The notes beneath the pieces were generated by a model. The model did no database searches, was not told where the DNA came from, and saw only the letters and a list, made by a program, of their open reading frames with translations. This document shows, one piece after another, positions 33,826 to 43,029 of a DNA stretch of 64,000 bases. Position numbers and translations under genes: made by a program. Every line of letters begins with the position of its first letter. Position 1 is the stretch's first letter. Source of the stretch: Castellaniella sp041677825 (lineage in GTDB: Bacteria; Pseudomonadota; Gammaproteobacteria; Burkholderiales; Burkholderiaceae_B); NCBI RefSeq assembly GCF_041677825.1, contig NZ_JBAYPG010000014.1, positions 12,534-76,533 of the forward strand, written 5' to 3'.

Positions 33826-34833
33826 ATGAAATTTCTTGGTTTCCTGACATCCAGAATCATCAAGGCATTGATTGTGGTGCTGGGTGTGGTGATCATCAAT
33901 TTCTTTCTGATCCGGCTGGCTCCGGGCGACCCGGCAGCGGTTCTGGCCGGGCAGTCGGGTGCCAGCGACCCGGCCTACGTCGAACAGTTGCGCGAAGAGT
34001 TTGGCCTCGACAAACCCGTGCTGGTTCAACTGGGGGTCTATCTGTCCGGTGTGGTGCAGCTCGATCTCGGCTATTCGTATCGCAACAACATGCCGGTTCT
34101 GACCCTGATCGTCCAGCGCATTCCGGCGACCTTGCTGCTGATGTTCTGCGCCTTCCTGTTTTCTTTGGTATTGGGCGTGCTGCTGGGTGTAGTGGCCGCC
34201 AATGCCCGCTACAGCCGACGAAGGCGATGGCTGGACAACATCGTCATGGCGGTTTCGCTGCTGCTGTACGCCACGCCGCTGTTCTGGCTGGCGCTCATGG
34301 CCATCCTGTTGTTCTCGGTCGTGCTGGGCTGGTTGCCGGGTTTTGGCATGGAGACCGTCGGGGCGGGCTTCACTGGCTGGGCCTATATACAGGATATCGC
34401 TCTGCATCTGGTGTTGCCGACGGTCACCCTGGGGTGTTTCTTCATGGCCATGTATGTCATGCTCACGCGGGCCTCCATGCTTGAAGTCATCAACATGGAT
34501 TTCGTCAAGACAGCGCGGGCAAAGGGTGTGGCGCCAAACACCATCATCCGCCGGCATGTCCTGCGCAATGCACTGCTGCCCGTGATCACGTTTGCCGGCA
34601 TTCAGCTGGGTCAGATGGCGGGTGGCGCGGTGCTGACGGAAACAGTGTTTGCATGGCCGGGCATTGGGCGCCTGATGTTCGATGCTTTGCTGCAGCGCGA
34701 CTACCAATTGCTGCTCGGGGTGTTTCTGGTCACCTCCTTCATGGTGGTCGTGTTCAATCTGCTCACCGATGTCGTCTACCGGTTCGTGGATCCGCGCATT
34801 GCCGCCGGCGCTCAACCCGGAGGGGTGCAATGA
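33826..34833 (+). CDS. ABC transporter permease, DppB type
   Basis: A 335-residue inner-membrane permease with six helices. The N-terminal R-L-A-P-G-D-P-A and the cytoplasmic E-A-A-like loop (D-F-V-K-T-A-R-A-K-G) are typical of DppB/OppB. ATG 33826 follows GGGGGTGG; a GTG nine bases earlier is possible. The stop overlaps the next start as ATGA. Confidence 0.92.
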   Translation: MKFLGFLTSRIIKALIVVLGVVIINFFLIRLAPGDPAAVLAGQSGASDPAYVEQLREEFGLDKPVLVQLGVYLSGVVQLDLGYSYRNNMPVLTLIVQRIPATLLLMFCAFLFSLVLGVLLGVVAANARYSRRRRWLDNIVMAVSLLLYATPLFWLALMAILLFSVVLGWLPGFGMETVGAGFTGWAYIQDIALHLVLPTVTLGCFFMAMYVMLTRASMLEVINMDFVKTARAKGVAPNTIIRRHVLRNALLPVITFAGIQLGQMAGGAVLTETVFAWPGIGRLMFDALLQRDYQLLLGVFLVTSFMVVVFNLLTDVVYRFVDPRIAAGAQPGGVQ

Positions 34834-35669
34834 GCGGGTTCCTGCGGCGTTTCTCACGTAATTACGGCGCACTGGCTGGCACGGTCATCCTGTTGCTGGT
34901 GGTGTTGCTGGCGGCGGTGGCACCGGTTCTCTACCCGGATTCCCCCTGGATGATGGTGGCCGATCCGTTGATCCCGCCTTTTACCAATCCGGAATATCCA
35001 TTCGGTACGGACATGCTCGGAAGGGATATCGCCGCTGGCCTTGCCTGGGGGGCACAGGTCTCGCTGCTGGTGGGCATTGTATCCACCATCATTGCGCTGC
35101 TGGTCGGGATTCTGGTCGGTTCCATTGCCGGCTATTATGGTGGCTGGGTCGATGACTTTCTCATGCGGCTGACCGAATTCTTCCAGACGATCCCGCAATT
35201 GGCCATGGCCGTGGTCCTGGTGGCGGTCTTGAGTCCGAGCATCTATTCGATTCTCGCCGCAATCGCGCTGGTGGCCTGGCCACCAGCGGCCCGTCTGGTG
35301 CGTGGTGAATTCCTGTCGCTCAAGCAGCGTGAATTCGTACAGGCCGCGATCGTGATCGGTCAACATCCCTGGCGCATCATTGGTTCGCAGATTCTGCCCA
35401 ATGCCATGTCACCCATCATCGTGTCCACATCGTTCATGGTTGCCACAGCCATTCTGACCGAAGCGGCACTGTCTTTTCTCGGCCTGGGTGATCGCAACCT
35501 CATGAGCTGGGGGTTCATGATAGGGGCCGCGCGCACCATGATCCAGCAGGCCTGGTGGATGATCGTCTGGCCCGGCGTGGCCATACTGCTCACCGTGCTG
35601 TCCATCAACCTGATTGGGGGCGGGCTCAGTGATGCACTCAATCCGCATCTGCGTCGCCCCAACGAATAG
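34830..35669 (+). CDS. ABC transporter permease, DppC type
   Basis: A 279-residue permease. The N-terminal helix is followed by the family segment F-G-T-D-M-L-G-R-D and the loop R-E-F-V-Q-A-A. ATG 34830 overlaps the previous gene by 4 bp with GGAGGGG upstream. It pairs with the DppB-type protein to form the channel. Confidence 0.92.
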   Translation: MSGFLRRFSRNYGALAGTVILLLVVLLAAVAPVLYPDSPWMMVADPLIPPFTNPEYPFGTDMLGRDIAAGLAWGAQVSLLVGIVSTIIALLVGILVGSIAGYYGGWVDDFLMRLTEFFQTIPQLAMAVVLVAVLSPSIYSILAAIALVAWPPAARLVRGEFLSLKQREFVQAAIVIGQHPWRIIGSQILPNAMSPIIVSTSFMVATAILTEAALSFLGLGDRNLMSWGFMIGAARTMIQQAWWMIVWPGVAILLTVLSINLIGGGLSDALNPHLRRPNE

Positions 35670-35678
35670 GAGCCCGAT

Positions 35679-37349
35679 GTGCCCGCCCACGACCCGGATC
35701 ATTCTGCAAACACTTTGCTGTCCGTTCGCGGCCTGACCATTCCCCTGCCGCGCGGCGGTGATCGGCCCCATGCGATCCGCGACATTTCATTCGATGTGGG
35801 CGCACATGAAATCGTCTGCGTGGTGGGTGAATCGGGATCGGGCAAGTCCATGATGGCAAATACCATCATGGGTCTGCTGCCCGATTATCTGGTGCCGCAG
35901 GCCGGCGAGATTTTCTTCAAGGGGCAGGATCTGCTCACGCTGCCTGAAGATACCTTGCGTGGCATGCGTGGCAAGGATGTCGCCATGATCTTCCAGGAGC
36001 CACTTTCGGCGCTGAATCCGGTCATGAAGGTGGGCCAGCAGATTGCCGAAGTCATGAGTGCGCATCATGTGTATCCTGGCGCGGAGCGGGTGGGGCGCGT
36101 GCTCGATTTACTCAGCTTTGTCGGCCTGCCGGATCCATCCGTGCTCAGTCAGGCGTATCCGTTTGCCCTCTCGGGCGGGCAGCGCCAGCGTGTCATGATC
36201 GCCATGGCTCTCGCGCTCGAGCCGGCGCTGTTGATCGCAGATGAGCCTACCACGGCGCTCGATGTCACCACACAGGCGCAGATTCTGGCGCTGATCAGCG
36301 ATATCCAGCGCCAGAAGGGCATGGGTGTGCTGTTCATCACCCATGATTTCGGCGTTGTGGCGGAGATCGCGGATCGCGTGGTAGTCATGGAGAAAGGCCG
36401 GCTGGTTGAGCAGGGGCCGGCTGCGCAGGTTCTCAATCAGCCTCGAGAGTCCTATACCCGACGCCTCATTGCAGCCGTCCCTCGCCGGCGTGCGCGCACT
36501 GGCGATACAGCGGCCCTGAGCGGCCCCGCATTGCTCGAGGTCCGCAATCTTCACAAGACGTATCGAATGGGGCGCAAGGGGCTGTTTTCCAGCGTTCGGG
36601 AAGTGCGCGCAGTCAATGGCGTGAGTTTCGAGGTCCGGGCGGGTCAAACATTGGGCATTGTGGGTGAATCCGGTTCGGGGAAATCCACCATTGGCAAGTG
36701 TCTGTTGCGCCTGATCCATGTGGATGGTGGCGAAATCCTGTTTGATGGTCATGACCTCACCCGGATGTCCCAAAGTCAACTCAGGCCGCTGCGAAAATCG
36801 ATACAGATGATCTTCCAGGACCCCTTTTCTTCGCTCAATCCCCGTCACACGGTGGGCCGAATCATCAGTGATGGTCCGGTTGCCAATGGCATGGGGCGCC
36901 GCGAGGCTCAGGATCTTGCCCATCGATTGCTTGACATGGTCGGCCTCGATCGTTCTGCCTTCGATCGATACCCCAATCAGTTTTCCGGGGGGCAGCGCCA
37001 GCGGGTCGGCATCGCGCGTGCCCTGGCACTCGACCCCAAAGTGATCGTGGCCGATGAGTCGGTCTCTGCTCTTGATGTGTCAGTCCAGGCTCAGGTGCTT
37101 GAACTGCTGCGCAGCATCCAGCAACGTCTGGACATTGCCATGATCTTCATCACCCACGATTTGCGCGTGGCGGCCCAGATCTGTGACCGCGTCGCCGTCA
37201 TGCATCGTGGGGTCTTTGCCGAATACGGCGATCCCGCGCAGATCTTCGAGCATCCATCTGATCCCTACACGCAGGAACTGATCGCGGCGATTCCGGGGAA
37301 AGACTGGGATCCGGATCTCTGCGCCATTACTGAAGGAGAAACGCCATGA
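35679..37349 (+). CDS. ABC transporter ATPase, fused DppD-DppF type
   Basis: A 556-residue protein with two complete ATPase domains. Walker A G-E-S-G-S-G-K-S occurs near residues 50 and 327, signatures L-S-G-G-Q-R-Q-R and F-S-G-G-Q-R-Q-R in each half, and each half ends with the oligopeptide-type C-terminal extension. It starts with GTG after AGGAG. The fusion replaces separate DppD and DppF subunits, as in GsiA. It ends as ATGA into the cupin gene. Confidence 0.92.
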   Translation: MPAHDPDHSANTLLSVRGLTIPLPRGGDRPHAIRDISFDVGAHEIVCVVGESGSGKSMMANTIMGLLPDYLVPQAGEIFFKGQDLLTLPEDTLRGMRGKDVAMIFQEPLSALNPVMKVGQQIAEVMSAHHVYPGAERVGRVLDLLSFVGLPDPSVLSQAYPFALSGGQRQRVMIAMALALEPALLIADEPTTALDVTTQAQILALISDIQRQKGMGVLFITHDFGVVAEIADRVVVMEKGRLVEQGPAAQVLNQPRESYTRRLIAAVPRRRARTGDTAALSGPALLEVRNLHKTYRMGRKGLFSSVREVRAVNGVSFEVRAGQTLGIVGESGSGKSTIGKCLLRLIHVDGGEILFDGHDLTRMSQSQLRPLRKSIQMIFQDPFSSLNPRHTVGRIISDGPVANGMGRREAQDLAHRLLDMVGLDRSAFDRYPNQFSGGQRQRVGIARALALDPKVIVADESVSALDVSVQAQVLELLRSIQQRLDIAMIFITHDLRVAAQICDRVAVMHRGVFAEYGDPAQIFEHPSDPYTQELIAAIPGKDWDPDLCAITEGETP

Positions 37350-37633
37350 ACCGCGCCCAGGCCATGCCCGTCGTACACATCGATAACGAATTCACGCGGG
37401 TCACACGCTGGACGTTTCCGCCCGGCTCCGAAACCGGCTGGCATCGTCACGAACTCAGCTATGTCGTGGTGCCCGTGATCACGGGGATTCTGCAGATCGA
37501 AACCCGCGATGGCCAGCGTACGCCTTCGCCCATTACGGCCGGGCAACCTTACGCACGCTCAGCTGGTGTGGAGCACAACGTCATCAATGAAAGTGGCCTG
37601 GAAGTCGCCTTCATTGAAATCGAAATGAAGTGA
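37346..37633 (+). CDS. Small cupin-domain protein
   Basis: A 95-residue single-domain cupin. Motif 1 is G-S-E-T-G-W-H-R-H-E-L, giving two metal histidines and a glutamate; motif 2 is shortened and ends with G-V-E-H-N-V. It overlaps the transporter ATPase gene by 4 bp. Small cupins of this kind often act as epimerases, isomerases or ureido-acid-linked enzymes, or as sensors. The exact role is unknown; the context suggests the same pathway as the carbamoylase. Confidence 0.85.
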   Translation: MNRAQAMPVVHIDNEFTRVTRWTFPPGSETGWHRHELSYVVVPVITGILQIETRDGQRTPSPITAGQPYARSAGVEHNVINESGLEVAFIEIEMK

Positions 37634-37651
37634 GTGCATCAAGAACTTACC

Positions 37652-37927
37652 ATGGATACTTATTTTCACCCTGATCAATTTCTGCACCACCCCAAAAGCT
37701 ATTTTTCTCGTGGGCAGATGCGTACACCCCAGGAAATTCCGGCACGGGCCGAACGCCTGCTCCAGGGCATCGAGTCACTCGGACTTTCCGTACGCACCCC
37801 GGATGATCGCGGCCACAAGCCCCTGCTGGCCGTGCATGACATCGCTTATCTGCGTTTCCTGGAATCCGCCTATCGACGCTGGCATCAGGTGCCCGAAGAC
37901 TGGGGTGATGAGGTCATGTCCAATTGA
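37652..37927 (+). pseudogene. Truncated acetylpolyamine amidohydrolase/histone-deacetylase-like gene
   Basis: The 91 residues from M-D-T-Y-F-H-P-D match the N-terminus of the acetylpolyamine amidohydrolase (class II HDAC-like) family, which is normally about 340 residues; L-A-V-H-D-I-A-Y-L-R-F-L and V-P-E-D-W-G are recognisable. The frame stops at 37927 soon after V-M-S-N and no continuation is seen in any frame before the next gene. All zinc-ligand residues lie in the missing part, so no enzyme can be made. It marks a deletion or insertion junction at about 37,920-37,980. A GTG at 37634 would add six residues. Confidence 0.75.
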
Positions 37928-37979
37928 ACTTGCCCATGCCGCCTGGTTCGCTTGAATGTGTGTTCTTTGAACGTCTCGA

Positions 37980-38534
37980 TCAGGGTACGGGCGCAGGCAG
38001 CCACTGCTCGCCAAGCCTCTCGTAGTGCGGGCCTGTGGCACGCGGGGCCGATGCCACCAGTACCAGCCGCCGCGCCTGCCAGGTGATGGCCTGGGCCGCC
38101 GGCCAGGCTGGCAGTGCGCTGCGCTCGACCTTGCGCAACAGCGACACATGGGGCCGGAAGCATTCATCGGGCCGGCGGATTCCCAAAGCGTCGATGTCGT
38201 TCCAGAGGCCATCGTGCAGGTGGCGCAACCAGGGTGTGGGTGCCGATGACCCGGCCCAGACGATGCGCGGCCCACGAAAATGGCCGAAGCGATCCAGCAC
38301 CAGCGTACCACCGGTTCGCCGGCCAGCCTGCAGCAGGCCAATCAGTGCCGGGATCCGGCCTGTATCGACCGAACCCAGAAACGCCAGGGTCAGATGCAGC
38401 GTGTCCAGGCGCATGATACGCCCGCCACATGCGGTGCCCGCCTGCCGAGCCCGGGCATGCAGGGCGCGCGCTGTATCTGCATCAGGCCACAATGCGAAGA
38501 ACAGGCGGCACGTGGATTCATGGGGCGGCGGCAT
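37980..38534 (-). CDS. thpR: RNA 2',3'-cyclic phosphodiesterase / 2'-5' RNA ligase family (ThpR)
   Basis: A 184-residue 2H-phosphoesterase. The two catalytic H-x-T/S-x motifs are H47-L-T-L and H129-V-S-L. R-L-F-F-A-L-W-P at residues 10-17 is the conserved start of the family. It hydrolyses 2',3'-cyclic phosphates and can join tRNA halves in vitro; the physiological role is unclear. It lies 53 bp after the quinone oxidoreductase gene on the same strand, possibly in its transcript. Confidence 0.85.
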   Translation of the reverse strand: MPPPHESTCRLFFALWPDADTARALHARARQAGTACGGRIMRLDTLHLTLAFLGSVDTGRIPALIGLLQAGRRTGGTLVLDRFGHFRGPRIVWAGSSAPTPWLRHLHDGLWNDIDALGIRRPDECFRPHVSLLRKVERSALPAWPAAQAITWQARRLVLVASAPRATGPHYERLGEQWLPAPVP

Positions 38535-38587
38535 GAGCGGGACGCGGTATGGGCTGCGGGGGTATCATCCGTGCGGCTGGCCGCTCT

Positions 38588-39580
38588 TCAGGAATCCGCC
38601 CGCCCCTGCGGTACGACGACCCACTTGCCCACCACCTGGCGTTGTTGCATCGCTTCGAGTGCCGCGGGGGTTTCGGCGAGTGTCAGGTGGCGCGTGATGG
38701 CGGGCCGGATGCGGCCTGCCTGATACCATTCTGCAAGCGTCTGGATGTCAGCCTGCACTGCGGCGCGTTCGCGTTTCAGGTAATCACCCCAGAACACGCC
38801 CACAATGGCGCAACCTTTGAGCAGGGGCAGGTTCAGTGCAATGCGCGGGATTTCGCCGCTGGCAAAGCCGATCACCAGGAATCGCCCGCGCCAGGCCGTG
38901 CTGCGCAGGGCGGCCTCGCTCAGCGGGCCGCCCACCGGGTCACAGACCACGTCCACGCCCCGGCCTGCGGTGAGTTCCTTGAGCCGGGCGCGCAGATCTT
39001 CGCCTTGGTAATCGATCACGGCATCGGCGCCATGGGCAAGACACGATTCAAGTTTTTCGGGGCTGGACGCTGCGGCGATCACCCGCGCCCCCAATGCCTT
39101 GGCCAGTTCGGTCAGGGCACTGCCCAGGCCACCGGACGCGCCGAGGACCAGCACGGTTTCGCCCGCGCGTAATTGGGCGCGGTCGGTCAGCGCGTGCCAG
39201 GCGGTGCCGTAGGTCATCAGCAAAGACCCGGCGATGTCGAAGGGCAGCCCGTCGGGAACGGTGAAAAGCGCATCGGCCGGTACGGCAATCTGTTCGGCAA
39301 ATGCACCCCAGCCGGAAAACCCCAGTACGGCCTGGCCAGGCTCGAAGCCGCGGGCTTCGGCGCCAAGTGCACGGACGCGTCCGGCGAATTCACCCCCTGG
39401 GCTGAAGGGCAGCGGTGGCTTGAACTGGTAGCGATTCTCGATGATGAGCGTATCGGGATAATTGAGCCCGGCTGCGTGGACATCGACCAGCACCTGGCCT
39501 GCCTGGGGTTCCGGTGCGGGGCCGTCCTGCAGGGTGAGGGTGGAGGGGGGGCCATACTGGCTGCAGATGAGTGCTTTCAT
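38588..39580 (-). CDS. NADPH:quinone oxidoreductase family protein (MDR)
   Basis: A 330-residue zinc-free medium-chain reductase. A-A-G-L-N-Y-P-D, the glycine-rich G-A-S-G-G-L-G motif near residue 147 and a C-terminal G-K-W-V-V are typical. It may reduce a quinone or an alpha-beta-unsaturated carbonyl/enoyl-CoA. It is the last gene of the ten-gene TRAP-acyl-CoA operon, 20 bp after the crotonase gene. Confidence 0.88.
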   Translation of the reverse strand: MKALICSQYGPPSTLTLQDGPAPEPQAGQVLVDVHAAGLNYPDTLIIENRYQFKPPLPFSPGGEFAGRVRALGAEARGFEPGQAVLGFSGWGAFAEQIAVPADALFTVPDGLPFDIAGSLLMTYGTAWHALTDRAQLRAGETVLVLGASGGLGSALTELAKALGARVIAAASSPEKLESCLAHGADAVIDYQGEDLRARLKELTAGRGVDVVCDPVGGPLSEAALRSTAWRGRFLVIGFASGEIPRIALNLPLLKGCAIVGVFWGDYLKRERAAVQADIQTLAEWYQAGRIRPAITRHLTLAETPAALEAMQQRQVVGKWVVVPQGRADS

Positions 39581-39600
39581 CAGGGTTCCGAAAAAAGGCG

Positions 39601-40404
39601 TCAGGATGTGGAAAACGTGGGCGCACGTTTCTGCACGAAAGCCTGGATGGCCTCCTGGAAATCGGCTGTCATGAGCCCCAGAACCTGGGCGTGATTTTCG
39701 AGTTCCAGGGCGGCCTGCAGGCTGGCGGCATCCAGATTCTGCCAGAACACGCGCTTGCTGTGCGCACTGGCGTAGGGCGGCAGGGCGAGAATGGTTCGAG
39801 CGCGCTCGATGGCGGCATCCTGCAGCGTATCATGCGGGCATATGGCCGACACCAGGCCGATGTCCAGTGCCTCCTGGGCGGCTATGGGGCGGCCTGTGAG
39901 CATGACGTCCGCCGCGCGCCCCGCACCGATCAGCCGCGGCAAATGGTAGCTGATGCCGCATTCGCCTGCCGTCAGCCCCAGTTTGACGGCGCCGATATGG
40001 AAACTGGCCTGGGGGCTGGCCAGACGCAGATCGGCCGCCAGCGCCAGGCCCATGCCAGCGCCCACTGCAACGCCATGCACGGCCGCGATCACGATGGCGT
40101 CGGCGGCACGCAGGCGCGCAATCAGGCCTGCAAAGCACAGTTGCAAGGCCATGGCGCGTGCCGGATCGGGTGCATGACGGCCCTGGTCATCGAGCAGGGA
40201 TTTCAGATCCAGACCCGCACAGAACGACGGCCCATCACCTGTGATGATCAATACCCGCAGCGCTGAATCCGACAGTGCCTGATCCAGTGCGCGGTGCAGC
40301 GCCTGGGCATCGGCCACCCTCAGGGCATTGCGCTGTGCCGGACGCTGGATACGGATGCGCGCCAGGCCGGGTGCCAGGGCGTCGTGGACGATGGTCTCGT
40401 TCAT
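39601..40404 (-). CDS. Enoyl-CoA hydratase/isomerase family protein (crotonase), non-canonical
   Basis: A 267-residue crotonase-fold protein. The oxyanion-hole segments F-C-A-G-L-D and V-A-V-G-A-G are present. The two hydratase glutamates are absent: the first position falls in G-A-G-M-G-L and the second in F-H-I-G-A-V. A glutamate occurs later in T-A-G-E-C-G-I-S-Y. So simple hydration is doubtful and an isomerase or lyase role is possible. ATG 40404 is 4 bp after the CoA-ligase stop. Confidence 0.87.
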   Translation of the reverse strand: MNETIVHDALAPGLARIRIQRPAQRNALRVADAQALHRALDQALSDSALRVLIITGDGPSFCAGLDLKSLLDDQGRHAPDPARAMALQLCFAGLIARLRAADAIVIAAVHGVAVGAGMGLALAADLRLASPQASFHIGAVKLGLTAGECGISYHLPRLIGAGRAADVMLTGRPIAAQEALDIGLVSAICPHDTLQDAAIERARTILALPPYASAHSKRVFWQNLDAASLQAALELENHAQVLGLMTADFQEAIQAFVQKRAPTFSTS

Positions 40405-40408
40405 GGGA

Positions 40409-42004
40409 TCAGCTCGGGTCGGTGGGTTGCACACGCTCACGCAGCAAACGCTTGAGCAGCTTGCCATTGGCATTGCGTGGCAAGGGTTCGGTGCCCAGGG
40501 TGAATGTTTCCGGCACCTTGTAGTCGGCCAGGCGCTGAGCGCAGAACGCCTGCAGGGCATCGCCCGTGAGGTTCGAGCCGGCACGGGGCACCACGAATGC
40601 GTGGACCCGTTCGCCCAGCACGGGGCATGGGGTCCCCACCACGGCGGCCTCGACCACATCGGGGTGCTCGCTCAGGCAGTTCTCGACTTCCACGCTGTAG
40701 ATCTTGTAGCCGCCGCGGTTGATCAGGTCCTTGTACCGATCCTTGACATACACGAAGCCCTGCGCATCCATGTAGCCCACATCGCCGCTGCGCCAGTAGC
40801 CGCCGACGAAGTTGTCTTCCGTGGCCTGTGCGTTGTGCCAGTAACCCTTGGCCACCATCGGGCCCTTGAGCCAGAGCTCGCCGACTTCGCCGCGCGGCAG
40901 TTCGCGGCCTTCCGGGCTCATGATGAGCACCTCGGCCACGGGCAGTGGAGGGCCCACGCTGTCCAGGTGATCGTGCGTGAGATGGGCCGGCATCACGGTG
41001 ACGGGCGAAGTGGTTTCGGTGGCGCCGTAGCAGTTCGACAGGCGCAGATCGGGCAGCCACTGGTGCAGCTGATCGAGCACTTCCGGGGGCATGGGTGCGC
41101 CGCCAAAGCCACCGACCGCCCATGCGGACAGGTCGTGGCGCCGGTAGTCTTCCTGGAGCAGGCAGAGCCGGTACATGGCCGGTACCATGAGGGTATAGCT
41201 CATGCGCTCTTGCGCGGCCTGTACCAGGAACTCGCTCGCCTTGAAGCGCGATGCGATCAACAGCGTACCCCCCAGGCCCAGCACCACTGCCATCAGGGCG
41301 ACCAGGCCAGTGACGTGGCTCAGCGGCACCACGGCCATGCCGCGTACGTGCTCATCCAACTGCAGGACCTGGGTGTAGTTCAGGACCGAATGCACGATAT
41401 TGAAATGCGTCAGGACGGCCCCTTTGGGAAAGCCCGTAGTGCCCGAGGTGTACAGGATGACGGCCATGTCTTCTTCAGCCACGCGGGCACAGCTGGCCAG
41501 AGGGGCATGCTGCAGCAGCTCGGCCCAGGCGATGCCGCCACCCCTGGCCAGGGTGTCGGTGTGTACTTGGTGCCGCAGCGCAGGCGTATCCGGCGCGGGC
41601 GGGACCAGCGCCTGCAGGTTGGCGTCGTGGATCAGCAGCCGGGCTTCGCAATCCTGGAGAATGTAGCGGATGCCCGGCATTTGTTCGCGGATGTTCAGCG
41701 GCACCACGGCGGCCCCCAGCGCCCAGACGGCATAACAGGCCAGCACGAACTCCGGCCTGTTCGACAACAGCAGCGCGACCCGATCGCCCTGGCCGACGCC
41801 CAGCGCCTGCAGCCCGGCCGCTGCGCGCATCACCCGGTCATTGAACTGCTGCCAGTCGAGCCGCAGCGCATCGTGCACCAGCGCTTCCCTGGCCGGGTCC
41901 CGGCTGGCGGCGGCGTGCCGCATGTCGTTCAGATTTGCAGGTCGGTCCTGGAAGCAGAGGATCACACGATGACCGAAATGCTGTTCCCTGCGCGTTGCCA
42001 ACAT
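40409..42004 (-). CDS. Acyl-CoA synthetase (AMP-forming), ANL superfamily
   Basis: A 531-residue acid-CoA ligase. Y-T-S-G-T-T-G-F-P-K-G is the ATP motif, Y-G-A-T-E-T and the hinge region D-R-Y-K-D-L-I follow, and G-K-L-L-K-R holds the C-terminal lysine. The start is fixed by GGAGGTG seven bases before the ATG at 42004. It is 20 bp after the nitronate-monooxygenase-like gene. It should activate the acid imported by the TRAP system of the same operon. Confidence 0.92.
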   Translation of the reverse strand: MLATRREQHFGHRVILCFQDRPANLNDMRHAAASRDPAREALVHDALRLDWQQFNDRVMRAAAGLQALGVGQGDRVALLLSNRPEFVLACYAVWALGAAVVPLNIREQMPGIRYILQDCEARLLIHDANLQALVPPAPDTPALRHQVHTDTLARGGGIAWAELLQHAPLASCARVAEEDMAVILYTSGTTGFPKGAVLTHFNIVHSVLNYTQVLQLDEHVRGMAVVPLSHVTGLVALMAVVLGLGGTLLIASRFKASEFLVQAAQERMSYTLMVPAMYRLCLLQEDYRRHDLSAWAVGGFGGAPMPPEVLDQLHQWLPDLRLSNCYGATETTSPVTVMPAHLTHDHLDSVGPPLPVAEVLIMSPEGRELPRGEVGELWLKGPMVAKGYWHNAQATEDNFVGGYWRSGDVGYMDAQGFVYVKDRYKDLINRGGYKIYSVEVENCLSEHPDVVEAAVVGTPCPVLGERVHAFVVPRAGSNLTGDALQAFCAQRLADYKVPETFTLGTEPLPRNANGKLLKRLLRERVQPTDPS

Positions 42005-42024
42005 GAATTCACCTCCGTATGCGT

Positions 42025-43005
42025 TCAGGGCGCCGGGGCGGCCAGAAGACTCGCGTGCTGCAACGCAGCGCGGCATTCGGCCACGATGCGCTGGATCAGG
42101 ACTGCGCAACTGGGGATGTCGTCGATCAGGCCGATGACCTGACCCGCCCATACCAGCCCCGCATCCAGGTCTCCAGAGGCCAGCGCCTCGCGCCCGCGCT
42201 GGCCGCTGACCAGCGGCTGGATGTCCGGGAATTCGCAGCCACCGGGCTGGTTTTCCAGGGCGACCACCTGATCGGACACCGCATTTTTCAGAACCCGGCC
42301 CGTATTGCGGAAACTGCGCAGGATCAGCTGGGTTTCCTGCTCGGTGGCATTCACCAGCGCCTGCTTGATGTTGTCGTGGATCGGCGCTTCCAGCGTAGCG
42401 CAAAAACGGGTGCCCATGTTGATGCCTTCGGCCCCCAGGGCCAATGCCGCTGCCATGCTGCGGCCATCGACCATGCCTCCGGACGCAATGACCGGGATCC
42501 GCAGGGCACGGGTGGCCAGCGGAATGAGGATCAGGCCTGGAATGTCTTCTTCGCCCGGATGGCCTGCGCATTCGAAGCCGTCGATGCTGATGGCGTCGAC
42601 CCCCCGCCGTTCGGCCGACAGCGCATGGCGCACGGTCGTGCACTTGTGCACGATACGGGCGCCAGCACGTCGGGTCTTTTCGGTCAGCGCCTGGGGGTGA
42701 TTGCCCGCCGTCTCCAGGATGCGTACCCCGCTGTCCAGGATGGCATCCAGGTAGGCTTCATAGGGCGGCGCCTTGGATGTGGGCAGAATGGTGAGGTTGA
42801 CGCCGAACGGCTGGTCGGTCTGCTCGCGGCAGCGTTCGATCTCGCGTGCCAGGTGTTCGGGGCTGGGTTGTGTCAGTGCTGTGAGAATGCCCAGGCCGCC
42901 GGCATTGGAGACCGCCGCGGCCAGTTCGGTGGTGCCCACCCACTGCATGCCGCCCTGGATGATGGGATAGCGGATGCCCAGCAGGTCGGTGATGCGGGTC
43001 TTCAT
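42025..43005 (-). CDS. Nitronate monooxygenase-like FMN protein
   Basis: A 326-residue TIM-barrel flavoprotein of the NMO/FabK group. I-I-Q-G-G-M-Q-W at the start, F-E-C-A-G-H-P-G-E-E-D with the active-site histidine, and A-S-G-G-M and G-T-R-F phosphate-binding segments are present. In degradation operons such proteins often act as enoyl reductases or oxidases of unknown substrate, not on nitronates. It lies 24 bp after a crotonase gene in the operon. Confidence 0.88.
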   Translation of the reverse strand: MKTRITDLLGIRYPIIQGGMQWVGTTELAAAVSNAGGLGILTALTQPSPEHLAREIERCREQTDQPFGVNLTILPTSKAPPYEAYLDAILDSGVRILETAGNHPQALTEKTRRAGARIVHKCTTVRHALSAERRGVDAISIDGFECAGHPGEEDIPGLILIPLATRALRIPVIASGGMVDGRSMAAALALGAEGINMGTRFCATLEAPIHDNIKQALVNATEQETQLILRSFRNTGRVLKNAVSDQVVALENQPGGCEFPDIQPLVSGQRGREALASGDLDAGLVWAGQVIGLIDDIPSCAVLIQRIVAECRAALQHASLLAAPAP

Positions 43006-43029
43006 CGGATTCTCCTTGGGTGGGTCGGC

